Part shown: piece by piece, positions 16,390 to 26,200 of the stretch
Layout: each line of letters opens with the position of its first letter
Position numbering within the stretch: the first letter of the stretch is position 1
Assembly (NCBI GenBank): GCA_947488345.1
Contig: CANKZQ010000001.1
Location: forward strand, 1,377,501-1,441,500
Length of the DNA: 64,000 nt
Reading direction: 5' to 3'
DNA from: an uncultured Flavobacteriaceae bacterium
GTDB taxonomy: Bacteria > Bacteroidota > Bacteroidia > Flavobacteriales > Flavobacteriaceae
The notes under the pieces: generated by a model
The model's database searches: none
What the model was told of the DNA's origin: nothing
What the model saw: the letters and a program-made list of their open reading frames with translations, nothing else
Position numbers and translations under genes: made by a program

Positions 16390-18597
16390 ATGTCAAAAAA
16401 GAAAAAAGGGTTCTATAAAAAGAAAGGAAGTGTGATTAAAGATTTGGCTTCTAAAATTTTAAAATTTCTAAATAAAAATTCTCAAAAATCATTCAATTAT
16501 AAACAAATTGCTGCAGCGATAGATGTTCTTAATGGGAATGGTAAACAACAAATCATAAAAAAATTAGAAGAACTAAAACACAAAAATAGAATAGAAGAAA
16601 CCGAAAGAGGTAAGTATAAAATAATACAAAATGAACATTACCATATTGGTATTCTCGATGTTACTTCTAATAAAAATGCTTATTTCATTTGTGATGACTT
16701 AGAACATGATGCTTTTATACCAACAATCAATTTAAATAAAGGTCTCGATGGTGATACGGTCAAAGTATACGTCTACAGAAGGAGAAATAATGATCGTTAT
16801 GAAGGAGAAGTTATAGAGGTTATAGAGCGTGCAAAAACAGATTTTGTAGGTGTATTGCAAATGAGTAAAAACTTTGGATTTGTTCTACCTGATAATCCTA
16901 AAATGTATGCCGATATTTTTATATCTAAAAATCACATAGATGGCGCAGAACATGGTGATAAGGTATTAGCAAAGATTACAGATTGGCCAGAAAATTCAAA
17001 GAATCCTTTTGGTAAGATAACCAATGTTTTAGGAAAACCAGGGGAGCACGACACAGAGATTCATTCTATTTTATTAGAGTATGGTTTACCTTATAATTTT
17101 CCAGAAGAAGTAGAGAATGACGCGAGTAATCTATCTGTAGAAATTACGAAACAAGAAATCGCAAAACGTAGAGATATGCGTGATACGCTTACGTTTACCA
17201 TTGATCCAAAGGATGCGAAAGATTTTGATGATGCTTTGTCATTTAAGATAATGGAAAATGGGAATTATGAGATTGGTATTCATATTGCAGACGTGTCACA
17301 TTATGTTCAAGAAAATACCATTTTAGATGATGAGGCATATAGCCGAGCAACATCAGTATATTTGGTAGATAGAGTTGTGCCGATGTTACCAGAAATATTG
17401 TCAAATGGTGTTTGTTCATTGAGACCGAATGAAGAAAAACTTACGTTTTCGGCCGTGTTTGAAATGACTGAAGCAGCGGAGATAAAGAATCAATGGTTCG
17501 GTAGAACAGTCACCTATTCTGATAAGCGTTTTGCCTATGAGGAAGCCCAAGCGATTATTGAAACTAAATCAAATGTAATTCCTTCGAATGTTGCCATTTC
17601 AGGAGAAGAGTATACGGTGTCAAATGAGATCGTAAAAGCTACCTTAAAATTAGATGAACTCGCTAAAAAATTAAGAGCGAAACGACTCAAAGCAGGGGCT
17701 ATTACTTTTGATAGAGTAGAGGTGAAATTCAAATTAAACGAACATGCTGAGCCAGTTGGTGTTTACTTTAAAGAGTCAAAAGACGCTAATAAATTGATAG
17801 AAGAATTCATGTTATTAGCGAATAGAAAAGTAGCTGAATTTATTGGCAAATCGAAAAATGGGACACCAACAAAAGATACCTTTATTTATAGAATTCACGA
17901 TGAACCGGATCCAGAAAAACTAGGAAGTTTACAAAAGATTATTAGTCAATTTGGTTATAAAATAAATACCCAAACAAAAGAAAGTACCTCCGACTCATTA
18001 AATAAATTGCTAAAAGATGTTAAAGGAAAGGGAGAATCAAATATGATTGAAACCTTGACGATCCGTTCGATGAGTAAGGCTATTTATACAACCGATAATA
18101 TAGGGCATTACGGATTAGCCTTTGACTATTACAGTCATTTTACATCTCCAATTCGTCGATATCCTGATGTCATGACCCATCGTTTATTGCAACATTACTT
18201 AGAAGGGCAAAAATCTCCGAAAGCTCCAATATATGAGGATAAATGTCAACATTCTACAGAACGCGAAATTTTAGCCTCCAAAGCCGAACGGGATTCTATA
18301 AAATATATGCAGGTTAAATACATGCAAGATCATAAAGATCAAGAATTTAGAGGCGTTATTTCTGGCGTTACCGAATGGGGAATTTATGTAGAAATTATAG
18401 AGAACAAATGTGAAGGAATGGTGCGTATTCGTGATATAAAAGAAGATTATTTTATCTATGATGAAAAACAATATGCCTTGGTTGGACAAGCTACACAAAC
18501 ACTATTACAACTTGGAGATGAAGTAACGGTTAAAGTTAAAAACACCGATTTAGAGCGCAAGCATTTAGATTTTAGTTTAGTAAGTTTTGACATTTAA
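16390..18597 (+). CDS. rnr: Ribonuclease R
   Basis: A 735-residue 3'-5' exoribonuclease that degrades structured RNA. Domain order: a basic N-terminus and winged-helix region (1-75), two cold-shock domains (about 80-220), the RNB catalytic domain (250-590) with the metal-binding acidic cluster DPKDAKDFDDA (Asp272, 275, 278, 280, 281), and a C-terminal S1 domain from about 650 (GVISGVTEWGIYVE). Length and order are standard for RNase R rather than RNase II. It is monocistronic or leads the next gene after 79 bp. Confidence 0.96.
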   Translation: MSKKKKGFYKKKGSVIKDLASKILKFLNKNSQKSFNYKQIAAAIDVLNGNGKQQIIKKLEELKHKNRIEETERGKYKIIQNEHYHIGILDVTSNKNAYFICDDLEHDAFIPTINLNKGLDGDTVKVYVYRRRNNDRYEGEVIEVIERAKTDFVGVLQMSKNFGFVLPDNPKMYADIFISKNHIDGAEHGDKVLAKITDWPENSKNPFGKITNVLGKPGEHDTEIHSILLEYGLPYNFPEEVENDASNLSVEITKQEIAKRRDMRDTLTFTIDPKDAKDFDDALSFKIMENGNYEIGIHIADVSHYVQENTILDDEAYSRATSVYLVDRVVPMLPEILSNGVCSLRPNEEKLTFSAVFEMTEAAEIKNQWFGRTVTYSDKRFAYEEAQAIIETKSNVIPSNVAISGEEYTVSNEIVKATLKLDELAKKLRAKRLKAGAITFDRVEVKFKLNEHAEPVGVYFKESKDANKLIEEFMLLANRKVAEFIGKSKNGTPTKDTFIYRIHDEPDPEKLGSLQKIISQFGYKINTQTKESTSDSLNKLLKDVKGKGESNMIETLTIRSMSKAIYTTDNIGHYGLAFDYYSHFTSPIRRYPDVMTHRLLQHYLEGQKSPKAPIYEDKCQHSTEREILASKAERDSIKYMQVKYMQDHKDQEFRGVISGVTEWGIYVEIIENKCEGMVRIRDIKEDYFIYDEKQYALVGQATQTLLQLGDEVTVKVKNTDLERKHLDFSLVSFDI

Positions 18598-18676
18598 CAT
18601 AAATTTTAACAATAAATAGATACTACACAACTGTCATATGAAGTTGCTATAGTTTATAAATTAAACTCCCTTATAT

Positions 18677-19369
18677 ATGAAAGCCATTACGCTAATCAAG
18701 AAAAAGAGCCTTATTCTCTTATTGTTTATTTCGTCACTATCGTTTGCACAAGAAAGGACGGTTAATTTGGGTGATTTCAATATTTTAAAAGTTTTTAGTG
18801 GTGTGACCTTAGAACTGGTGAGAGGTGATGAACAGAAAATTGTCATTATCGGTGAAAAGAAAGAGAACATTACCGTTAAGAACACCAATGGTAAATTAAA
18901 GGTATATCTGAAGTTTCCTGAAATATACGATGATGAAAAGGTGATCATTAAGTTATATCATAAAGAAGATATTGATATTCTTGATGCAAATGAAGGTGCT
19001 GCTATTTTTTCTGATCAGACCATTTCACAATCGAATGTAACGATACGGTCACAAGAAGGCGCTTATATTCACTTGGTATTAGATAGTAAATATATTACAG
19101 TAAAAGCTGTTTCTGGAGGTAATATTCGCTTACGCGGAAAGGTATTGAATCAAGAGGTTGAAGTGACCTCTGGAGGTGTTTACGAAGGGTATGAACTCAA
19201 CTCCGACAGTGCCGAAGTGGTGTCAGCGTCGGGCGCTCGTGCAGAAATACTAACATCTACTTTATTAGAAGCTAGAGTGCGATTTGGAGGAACTATAGAA
19301 TACAAAGGAAATCCAGAAAAGGTAATTAAGAAAAAATTAATGGGAGGTAAGATTAAAAATAAAGGATAA
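18677..19369 (+). CDS. Exported head GIN domain protein (DUF2807)
   Basis: A 230-residue protein with an N-terminal signal peptide (LILLLFISSLSFAQ, cleavage near residue 25). The rest is a right-handed beta-helix-like pattern with repeated short strands (VTLELVRGDEQKIVI, SNVTIRSQEGAY, VEVTSGGVYEGY), which is the DUF2807 'head GIN' domain common in Bacteroidota envelope proteins. Family function is unknown; autotransporter-adhesin-like annotation comes from fold likeness only. It precedes tatA by 51 bp, but tatA has its own -7 box. Confidence 0.83.
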   Translation: MKAITLIKKKSLILLLFISSLSFAQERTVNLGDFNILKVFSGVTLELVRGDEQKIVIIGEKKENITVKNTNGKLKVYLKFPEIYDDEKVIIKLYHKEDIDILDANEGAAIFSDQTISQSNVTIRSQEGAYIHLVLDSKYITVKAVSGGNIRLRGKVLNQEVEVTSGGVYEGYELNSDSAEVVSASGARAEILTSTLLEARVRFGGTIEYKGNPEKVIKKKLMGGKIKNKG

Positions 19370-19393
19370 TATGCCTTGTTTTGAATTAATTAC

Positions 19394-19401
19394 TACCTTT
19401 G
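19394..19401 (+). promoter_or_regulatory. -7 promoter box for tatA
   Basis: TACCTTTG matches TAnnTTTG, 19 nt before the tatA ATG. A TTG at 19376-19378 gives a 15-nt spacer, slightly short. Confidence 0.5.
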
Positions 19402-19420
19402 TTAAGTAAATTTTTAAGAA

Positions 19421-19612
19421 ATGATAGCAACAACAATATTTTTATGGGGTATGCCAGGCGTAGGTTCTTGGGTGCTAATTTTACTAGCTGTGTTACTTTT
19501 GTTTGGCGGTAAGAAAATTCCTGAATTAATGAAAGGATTAGGAACAGGCTTAAAAGAATTTAAAGACGCAACAAAAGAGGAAGAAGGAGAAGAAACAAAA
19601 AAAGAAAAGTAG
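19421..19612 (+). CDS. tatA: Twin-arginine translocase subunit TatA/TatE
   Basis: A 63-residue protein with one membrane helix (residues 15-29, [14 protein letters not shown]), the hinge with FGG and PEL (residues 28-36), the amphipathic helix [15 protein letters not shown] and an acidic/lysine-rich tail. This is the pore-forming subunit that carries folded proteins across the inner membrane. No tatC is adjacent. A strong terminator follows within 25 bp. Confidence 0.93.
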   Translation: MIATTIFLWGMPGVGSWVLILLAVLLLFGGKKIPELMKGLGTGLKEFKDATKEEEGEETKKEK

Positions 19613-19636
19613 TTTACTTCTGTATTACATATAAAA

Positions 19637-19663
19637 AAAGGCGCAAATTATTGCGCCTTTTTT
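19637..19663. terminator. Bidirectional terminator between tatA and the SPFH gene
   Basis: The stem AAAGGCGCAA / TTGCGCCTTT (10 bp, loop ATTA) has a run of A before and T after, so it serves both convergent genes. Confidence 0.92.
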
Positions 19664-19671
19664 CATTTCTG

Positions 19672-20601
19672 TTATTCTGGTTTTTTCTTACCAGATTTTT
19701 TCATCGCTTCACCGATCTGATTACTAGCGGTAAAACTTGCAACCATATCATTTAACATTTGACTACCAGCCTGAGGCGAATTTGGTAATAATATTAAATT
19801 ACTATTGGTTTCCTGCCCAATAGATTGAAGCGTATCATAGTGCTGTGTTACAACAATCAAGGCAGAAGCTTCTTGAGAGTTAATACCAACTTTGTTCAAT
19901 ACTTCGACTGATTCTTCTAGACCACGAGCAATCTCACGACGTTGATCGGCAATACCTTGTCCTTGTAAACGCTTGCTTTCTGCTTCAGCTTTTGCTTTTT
20001 CAACGATTAAAATACGTGCAGCATCACCTTCGAACTGGGCAGCAATTTTTTCACGTTCAGAAGCATTAATTCTATTCATTGCCTCTTTTACTTGTGCATC
20101 AGGATCAATATCTGTTACTAAGGTTTTGATAATGTCATACCCATAAGTCATCATGGCATCGTTTAATTCAGATTTTACCGCAATGGCGATATCATCCTTT
20201 TTTACGAAGACATCATCTAATTTCATTTTAGGCACCTCGGCACGTACCACATCGAATACATAACTGGTAATTTGATCGTGAGGATAATCTAACTTATAAA
20301 AGGCATCATATACTTTATCTCTAATAACTTTGTATTGTACTGATACCTTGAGCTTCACAAAAACATCATCGAGCGTTTTTGTTTCTATAATGACATCTAA
20401 TTGCTGAATTTTTAAACTCATGCGTCCAGCAATACGATCAACTAAGGGGATTTTAAGTTGTAGGCCAGAATGACGAATACTTTGATACTTACCAAAACGT
20501 TCAATAATAACAGCAGTTTGCTGTTTGACAATAAAAAAGATAAGCGGTATTAAAAATATCAGAATAAAAAGAAAAGGAAGGTAACCTATATAGTCTTGCA
20601 T
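19672..20601 (-). CDS. SPFH/Band 7 (stomatin-like) membrane protein
   Basis: A 309-residue protein with one N-terminal membrane helix (7-25), then the SPFH domain (AVIIERFGKYQSIRHSGL onwards, 30-195), an alanine/glutamate-rich helical coiled coil (AKAEAESKRLQGQGIADQRREIARG, 200-235), and a C-terminal tail. It resembles stomatin/QmcA-type scaffolds that form membrane microdomain rings. In many bacteria the partner is an NfeD-like protein, but none is beside it here. Convergent with tatA. Confidence 0.9.
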   Translation of the reverse strand: MQDYIGYLPFLFILIFLIPLIFFIVKQQTAVIIERFGKYQSIRHSGLQLKIPLVDRIAGRMSLKIQQLDVIIETKTLDDVFVKLKVSVQYKVIRDKVYDAFYKLDYPHDQITSYVFDVVRAEVPKMKLDDVFVKKDDIAIAVKSELNDAMMTYGYDIIKTLVTDIDPDAQVKEAMNRINASEREKIAAQFEGDAARILIVEKAKAEAESKRLQGQGIADQRREIARGLEESVEVLNKVGINSQEASALIVVTQHYDTLQSIGQETNSNLILLPNSPQAGSQMLNDMVASFTASNQIGEAMKKSGKKKPE

Positions 20602-20696
20602 AGTTTTAAGATTTTAGTGATTAATGATTCATTTCTTGTAAAGATACTACATTACATAGCTAATTACAAGACGCTATTTTATCAAAATGTTACAAG

Positions 20697-21602
20697 TTAT
20701 TGAACGACAACTTTCTTCATAACGCTGCCTTTATTAGAATTTATTTTCAAAAAATAAAGCCCAACAGGGAGTCGATAAAGTTCTATGTTCCGTTGGTCAG
20801 TGAGCTTGTTATAGGCGTTAATTTTTCGACCATTTGATGTATATACTTCTGCACTTTCTACGAGAACAGTGCTTGAATTTTTAATAGTGATCGTGCCATT
20901 GCTGGGATTGGGATATATAGAAAAACTATTTTCCAAAATTGAATTAGAGACCGCTAAAACTTGTTGTAATGTAAACGTAAAAGTGCCAATAATTTGATCA
21001 GAAAATGGGGCTACATTTTGTAAACTTCGAATAGCAACTCTCGGATCTGTATCGCTGTTGTTTGAAGTATAGGTACTTCCACTATCTGTTCCAGCATCAG
21101 TTGCATATACATCTACAGAAATTGACGGTATCCAATTGTCACTAGCATCTGTTAATTTCAAATTAGATATTGAGGCAATCCAGTCGGGGCTGGGAGCAAT
21201 CATGGTTAATAAACTAATATTCGGAAAATCACTATCTACACCTACGTCGTTTACCGTAATGGTTCCTGGACCAGAATCCAAATCTGAACCATTGATAATT
21301 TCATAGGCCATTCCAGCTGAAATTAGCGTATTTATTTCTTGTGTTATTTTGGTCGTTCCTCCGGTTTCAGCAACCTCTTCAATACCATCTGTGGCAATAC
21401 TTCCAAGCTCCAAAAACGCACCGGCATCTTTATGGGTTGTTCCAATTAAAGGAGACCAATGTGCAGAGCCCGAAGGATAATCATTTGGGTGTGTCGTACT
21501 ACTCCAATTGCTAATGAACTCGATTTTGTAGACGGCATCCTGAGCATTAGAGATAGAAAAAATCCCTAACAGGAAACCAATGAAAAGAATTCGTTTTTTC
21601 AT
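20697..21602 (-). CDS. Secreted spondin-domain protein with T9SS type A sorting tail
   Basis: A 301-residue protein with a signal peptide (1-20, ending SNAQ). The middle (about 24-215) matches the Spondin_N domain: YKIEFISNWSSTTHP, SAHWSPLIGTTH, then the FLELGSIATDGIEEVAE segment, known from eukaryotic F-spondin and from bacterial secreted proteins. The last 75 residues are a T9SS type A sorting domain (SIYPNPSNGTITI at about 228-240, ending GSVMKKVVVQ), which directs export through the type IX system and often anchoring or release at the surface. It follows gltX by 47 bp in the same direction, and that gap holds an 11-bp inverted repeat over the ribosome-binding region. Confidence 0.88.
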   Translation of the reverse strand: MKKRILFIGFLLGIFSISNAQDAVYKIEFISNWSSTTHPNDYPSGSAHWSPLIGTTHKDAGAFLELGSIATDGIEEVAETGGTTKITQEINTLISAGMAYEIINGSDLDSGPGTITVNDVGVDSDFPNISLLTMIAPSPDWIASISNLKLTDASDNWIPSISVDVYATDAGTDSGSTYTSNNSDTDPRVAIRSLQNVAPFSDQIIGTFTFTLQQVLAVSNSILENSFSIYPNPSNGTITIKNSSTVLVESAEVYTSNGRKINAYNKLTDQRNIELYRLPVGLYFLKINSNKGSVMKKVVVQ

Positions 21603-21603
21603 G

Positions 21604-21627
21604 ATTGATTTGATGAATCAAATCAAT
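21604..21627. promoter_or_regulatory. Perfect 11-bp inverted repeat at the start of the spondin gene
   Basis: ATTGATTTGAT, a 2-base centre (GA) and ATCAAATCAAT form a perfect inverted repeat whose edge is 1 base before the spondin ATG at 21602. There is no T-run on the coding side, so it is not a normal gltX terminator. It could be an operator or, in RNA, a hairpin that hides the ribosome-binding site. Confidence 0.55.
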
Positions 21628-21649
21628 AGACGTATTGTTTAGATAAAAC

Positions 21650-23221
21650 TTACACAGACAATGTGTCGACGGCCCTACTAATACTGCTAATAGTCTCTTC
21701 TTTACCGATTAAACCCATAATATCGAAGACATCTGGACCTTGCAAAGCCCCAACTAAACTCAATCGTAAAGGCATCATGATTTTACCAAATCCAATTTCT
21801 TGAGACGTAATCCATTCTTTCACTACTAATTGAAGGTTTTTTGATGAAAAATCTTCAATAGGTTCTAGTATTTGGATCAAAGCATTCATCAACTGCGGAG
21901 TTTCCTCTTTAAATGCTTTTTTTGCAGCTTTTTCGTCATACGTCGTTGGTGTAACGAAAAAGAATTTACCTAAGTTCCAAAAATCTGAAACAAAAGTGGC
22001 ACGCTCTTTTACAAGGCCAACGACCTTCGTTACATACGCGTTGTTATTTTGAATAAAATGAGAAATTTGATGGGCAGCTTCGTCGCTTGCATTTTGAAAT
22101 GCAAGCAATTCTTTCTCCAACATCGGAATGAATAACTCTGTCAATTCAGCATCCGATTTTTGCTGTAAATATTGTTGATTGAACCAAGTGGTTTTATCTG
22201 GGTTGAATTTTGCACCGGCTTTGCTCACATGATCTAAACTAAAAGCCTGAATCAGTTGCTCAAGTGAATAGATTTCTTGTTCTGTACCATCGCCTTCATT
22301 CCAGCCAAGCATGGCTAACATATTCACAACAGCTTCAGAAAAATAACCATCTTCTTTATATCCTCGAGAAACATCTTCATCGCTTTTCCATTCTAATGGA
22401 AATACAGGAAAACCTAGTTTGTCACCATCACGCTTACTTAATTTTCCTTTTCCAACGGGTTTTAAAATCAACGGCAAGTGTGCAAATGCGGGCGCTTCCC
22501 AATTAAAAGCGCTATATAATAGCACATGTAAGGCTAATGATGGTAACCATTCTTCGCCTCGTATCACATGACTAATTTCCATCAAGTGGTCATCGACAAT
22601 ATTTGCTAAATGGTAGGTTGGCATACCATCAGACTTAAAAAGTATTTTATCATCTAATACATTCGTGTCAATTTTTATCTCTCCTCGAATGATATCATTT
22701 AAAACTAATACTTCATTTTCTGGAGATTTGAAGCGCACTACATACTTTTCTCCTGCCGAAATTCTTTGTTGTACCTCATCCGCCTTAAGCGATAAAGAAT
22801 TATCCAGTTTTAAGCGATTGTGCCAATTATAAATAAAAGTTTTACCTTTTTCTTCATGTTCCGTTCTGTGAAGATCTAGGGCGGATGCCGAATCAAAAGC
22901 ATAGTAGGCGTGACCAGATTCAAGCAATTGATCGATATATTTTTTATAAATTTCCTTGCGTTCTGATTGACGATAGGGCCCATGGTTGCCACCAATTTTC
23001 GGACCTTCATCAAAAGGTATTTGTAACCAATTTAAGGAATTAACAATATAGTCTTCAGCGCCTTCGACATACCTATTTTGGTCGGTGTCTTCAATTCGAA
23101 GAATGAAAGTCCCATTATTTTTTTTTGCAAATAAATAGTTAAAAAGCGCCGTTCTGACACCACCAATATGTAGAGGCCCCGTTGGACTCGGAGCAAATCG
23201 TACTCGTACCTTGTTAATCAT
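21650..23221 (-). CDS. gltX: Glutamyl-tRNA synthetase
   Basis: A 523-residue class I synthetase that charges tRNA-Glu. The first signature is FAPSPTGPLHIGG (9-21, HIGH-type) and the second is KLSKRDG in the middle; RIEDTDQNRYVEGAE is typical of GluRS. I chose the ATG at 23221 (MINKVRVRF) over 23242, since GluRS proteins start a few residues before RVRFAPSPTG. It is divergent from the DUF4175 gene. A TATCTTTG box lies 18 nt upstream of the chosen start. Confidence 0.96.
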   Translation of the reverse strand: MINKVRVRFAPSPTGPLHIGGVRTALFNYLFAKKNNGTFILRIEDTDQNRYVEGAEDYIVNSLNWLQIPFDEGPKIGGNHGPYRQSERKEIYKKYIDQLLESGHAYYAFDSASALDLHRTEHEEKGKTFIYNWHNRLKLDNSLSLKADEVQQRISAGEKYVVRFKSPENEVLVLNDIIRGEIKIDTNVLDDKILFKSDGMPTYHLANIVDDHLMEISHVIRGEEWLPSLALHVLLYSAFNWEAPAFAHLPLILKPVGKGKLSKRDGDKLGFPVFPLEWKSDEDVSRGYKEDGYFSEAVVNMLAMLGWNEGDGTEQEIYSLEQLIQAFSLDHVSKAGAKFNPDKTTWFNQQYLQQKSDAELTELFIPMLEKELLAFQNASDEAAHQISHFIQNNNAYVTKVVGLVKERATFVSDFWNLGKFFFVTPTTYDEKAAKKAFKEETPQLMNALIQILEPIEDFSSKNLQLVVKEWITSQEIGFGKIMMPLRLSLVGALQGPDVFDIMGLIGKEETISSISRAVDTLSV

Positions 23222-23239
23222 TTTGTTAAAATTGAGCAG

Positions 23240-23247
23240 CAAAGATA
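23240..23247 (-). promoter_or_regulatory. -7 promoter box for gltX
   Basis: TATCTTTG on the reverse strand fits TAnnTTTG, 18 nt before the chosen ATG at 23221; it lies partly inside the longer alternative coding frame from 23242, which supports the shorter start. Confidence 0.5.
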
Positions 23248-23288
23248 CTATTTGACAATGAAAATAGTACTTTTAGAGTTTATAAAAG

Positions 23289-26200
23289 ATGACGAATTTT
23301 AACAACATCCAAACAAAACTAGAACAGTTCATTAAAAAGTACTACACCAATGAACTGATAAAAGGCTTCATTCTATTTGCAGCCTTTGGCTTGTTGTATT
23401 TTATTTTTACATTATTTGTCGAGCATTTTCTCTGGTTACAACCAGGTGCGAGAAGCGTGTTGTTTTTTGGCTTTGTCTTAGTTGAATTGGCCTTATTGGT
23501 TCGTTTTATTGCGCTCCCATTGTTCAAATTGATGGGGTTACAACAAGGCATTTCATTAAAAGAGGCTTCTAAAATTATTGGTAATCATTTTCCTGAAGTT
23601 GATGATAAGCTATTAAACGTTCTTCAATTAAAAGAGGCAAATAGTGAGTCAGAATTATTGATTGCTAGCATCGAACAAAAGGCAGCCAAGCTTCAGCCGA
23701 TTCCTTTTAAATTAGCCATTGATTTTCAAAAGAACGCGAAATATTTGAAGTATTTAGCAATTCCATTGGTTATTTGGTTGTTCACGTTGATCAGCGGAAA
23801 TAACGGTATTTTTAAAGAGAGTTTAGATCGCGTAGTACATTACAAAACGGCCTATGAACCACCAGCTCCTTTTTCCTTTAGAATTTTAAATAAGCAGTTA
23901 ACAACGATAGAAGGAAAACCCTTTGAAGTTCGGATTGCAACGATTGGCGATGTGATTCCAGAAAATGTTAAAGTCTATTTTAATGATGAAAACTATTATT
24001 TGAGAGACGATGGTGTTGGTCGATTTAGGCACACCTTTACAAATGTATCGAACACAATTTCTTTTTTCATCGAGGCAAATGGTGTACGATCGAAAACCTA
24101 TGAATTGGAGGTACTAAAAACCCCAACGATCGTTGGTTTTGAAATGTCACTTAACTATCCTAATTATACCAAAAAACGTGACGAATTAATCATGAACACA
24201 GGAAATGCTGTGGTTCCCGAAGGAACAACTGTTACATGGAAAGTCGGTACAGAGCAAACTGAAACAGTTAGTTGGTCAACCTTACGAGATAATGCTACAC
24301 CAGAAAACCTGAAAAAGGCAATGGCTAATAGTTTCTCAATTTCAAAAAGGGTGAAAGAACACTTGAAGTATAGAATAACGACGTCAAACGCAAATTTGAA
24401 GGACTACGAAAAATTGAATTATACAATTCAGGTTGTGAAGGACGCCTATCCAGAAATAACAATAAAATCAGATATAGATTCCGTTTCTAGAGGTCCCGTA
24501 CAATTTGTAGGTCAACTAAGTGATGATTATGGTTTGAGCTCATTGAACTTAGTGTATTACGATAGCGAAAATAAGGACAGTGTACGAACCAAAGAAATTC
24601 AAATTAACAATACTTCTTTTGAAGAATTCTACTATGTTTTTGACCCAAAAGGAGATGTAGAATTGGATGCCGGAAAGAACTATGAATTATATTTTGAAGC
24701 CTTTGATAATGATGCGGTGAATGGTAAAAAATCGGTAAAGAGTAAAATATTCTCATTTCATAATAAAACAAAGGAAGAAATTTCGGAAGATATCCTGAAA
24801 GAACAAAAAGAGAGTTTAGACGAACTGGATAAGGCTGCCAAAAGAACAGAAAAGTTAAGTAAAGACTTTGAAGAATTTTCAAAGAAACTCAAGAATAAGC
24901 CTGAACTAAATTGGAACGATAAAAATGAAATGAATCAGTTTTTGAAAAGGCAAGAGCAATATCAAGAGATGTTCGAACAACAAACTGACAAACTGAAAGA
25001 GAATTTAGATGAACAAGGAGAGAATGAGAATAATGAATCGTTGCGAGACAAAAAGGAAGAGTTACAGAAACGCATCCAGGAAACAGCCGAGATGCAGCGA
25101 AAGGAGAAGTTATTAGAGGAGTTGCGTAAAATGTCAGAGAAATTAGACAAAGAAGGGTTGCTCAAAAAATTAGATAAACTGACAGAGCAAAATAAGCAAA
25201 GCAAGAGATCATTAGAACGTCTGTTAGAAATGACTAAGCGTTTTTATGTAGAAAAGAAGGCCGCAGATATTGCTGACAAGTTGGATGGGCTCGCTAAAAA
25301 GCAGGAAAAATTATCAGATAGTATAAATAACACAGCAAGTGCTCAGGACAAGCTAAATGAAGAATTTAAAAAAATAAAAAAGGAGTTGGAAGAGTTAAAA
25401 AAGCAGAATTTCAAACTAACGCTTCCAATGAATTTACCAAGCACCAAGAATGAGGAAAAGATTGTAGAAGAAAGGATGAAGGAAGCGAAGAGTGAGCTAG
25501 AAAAGATAGATAAACAGGACCCTAGAGAGCTCACAAAGAAGGATATGTTAACCAAAGGGTTAACTGAGGAGGATTTGCAAAAGATGATACAAGAATATGA
25601 TCAAAAGCAAAAAGAGAAAGAAGCTTTAGACAAGGAGCGTAGTGAATTGAGTAGGGAGCGACAAAAAAAGATGGATGCGCAAAACAAGCAACAACAAAGT
25701 TCAAAACAAAAAGCAAAGAAGAGTCAGAAGTCAGCCGCAAAAAAAATGAAGGAAATGAGTAGTACCATGAAAGGTGCAATGATGGATATGCAGGGAGAAT
25801 CGATTGACGAGAATATTGATGACTTGAGGGCCATAGTAGAGAATTTAGTAACATTTTCTTTAGATCAAGAACAATTAATGTTATCGCTCGAAGATGTCAA
25901 TGCCTCGCATCCTTCGTATCCTAAAAAATTGAAAAAACAGCAGATATTGAAAGAACATTTTGAGCATATTGACGATAGTTTATACACATTGTCGTTACGC
26001 TTACAACAGCTATCTGTAAAGATTCAAGAAGATATTACAGAGGCGCATTATAATATTGACAAATCATTAGAAAATATAGCAGAAAACAGGATGCGTCAAG
26101 GTATTACGAATCAGCAATACACAATGACGGCCGCGAATAATTTGGCGGATGTGTTAAGTGATATGTTGAATGCCATGCAAAACCCGAGTATGGGTTCTGG

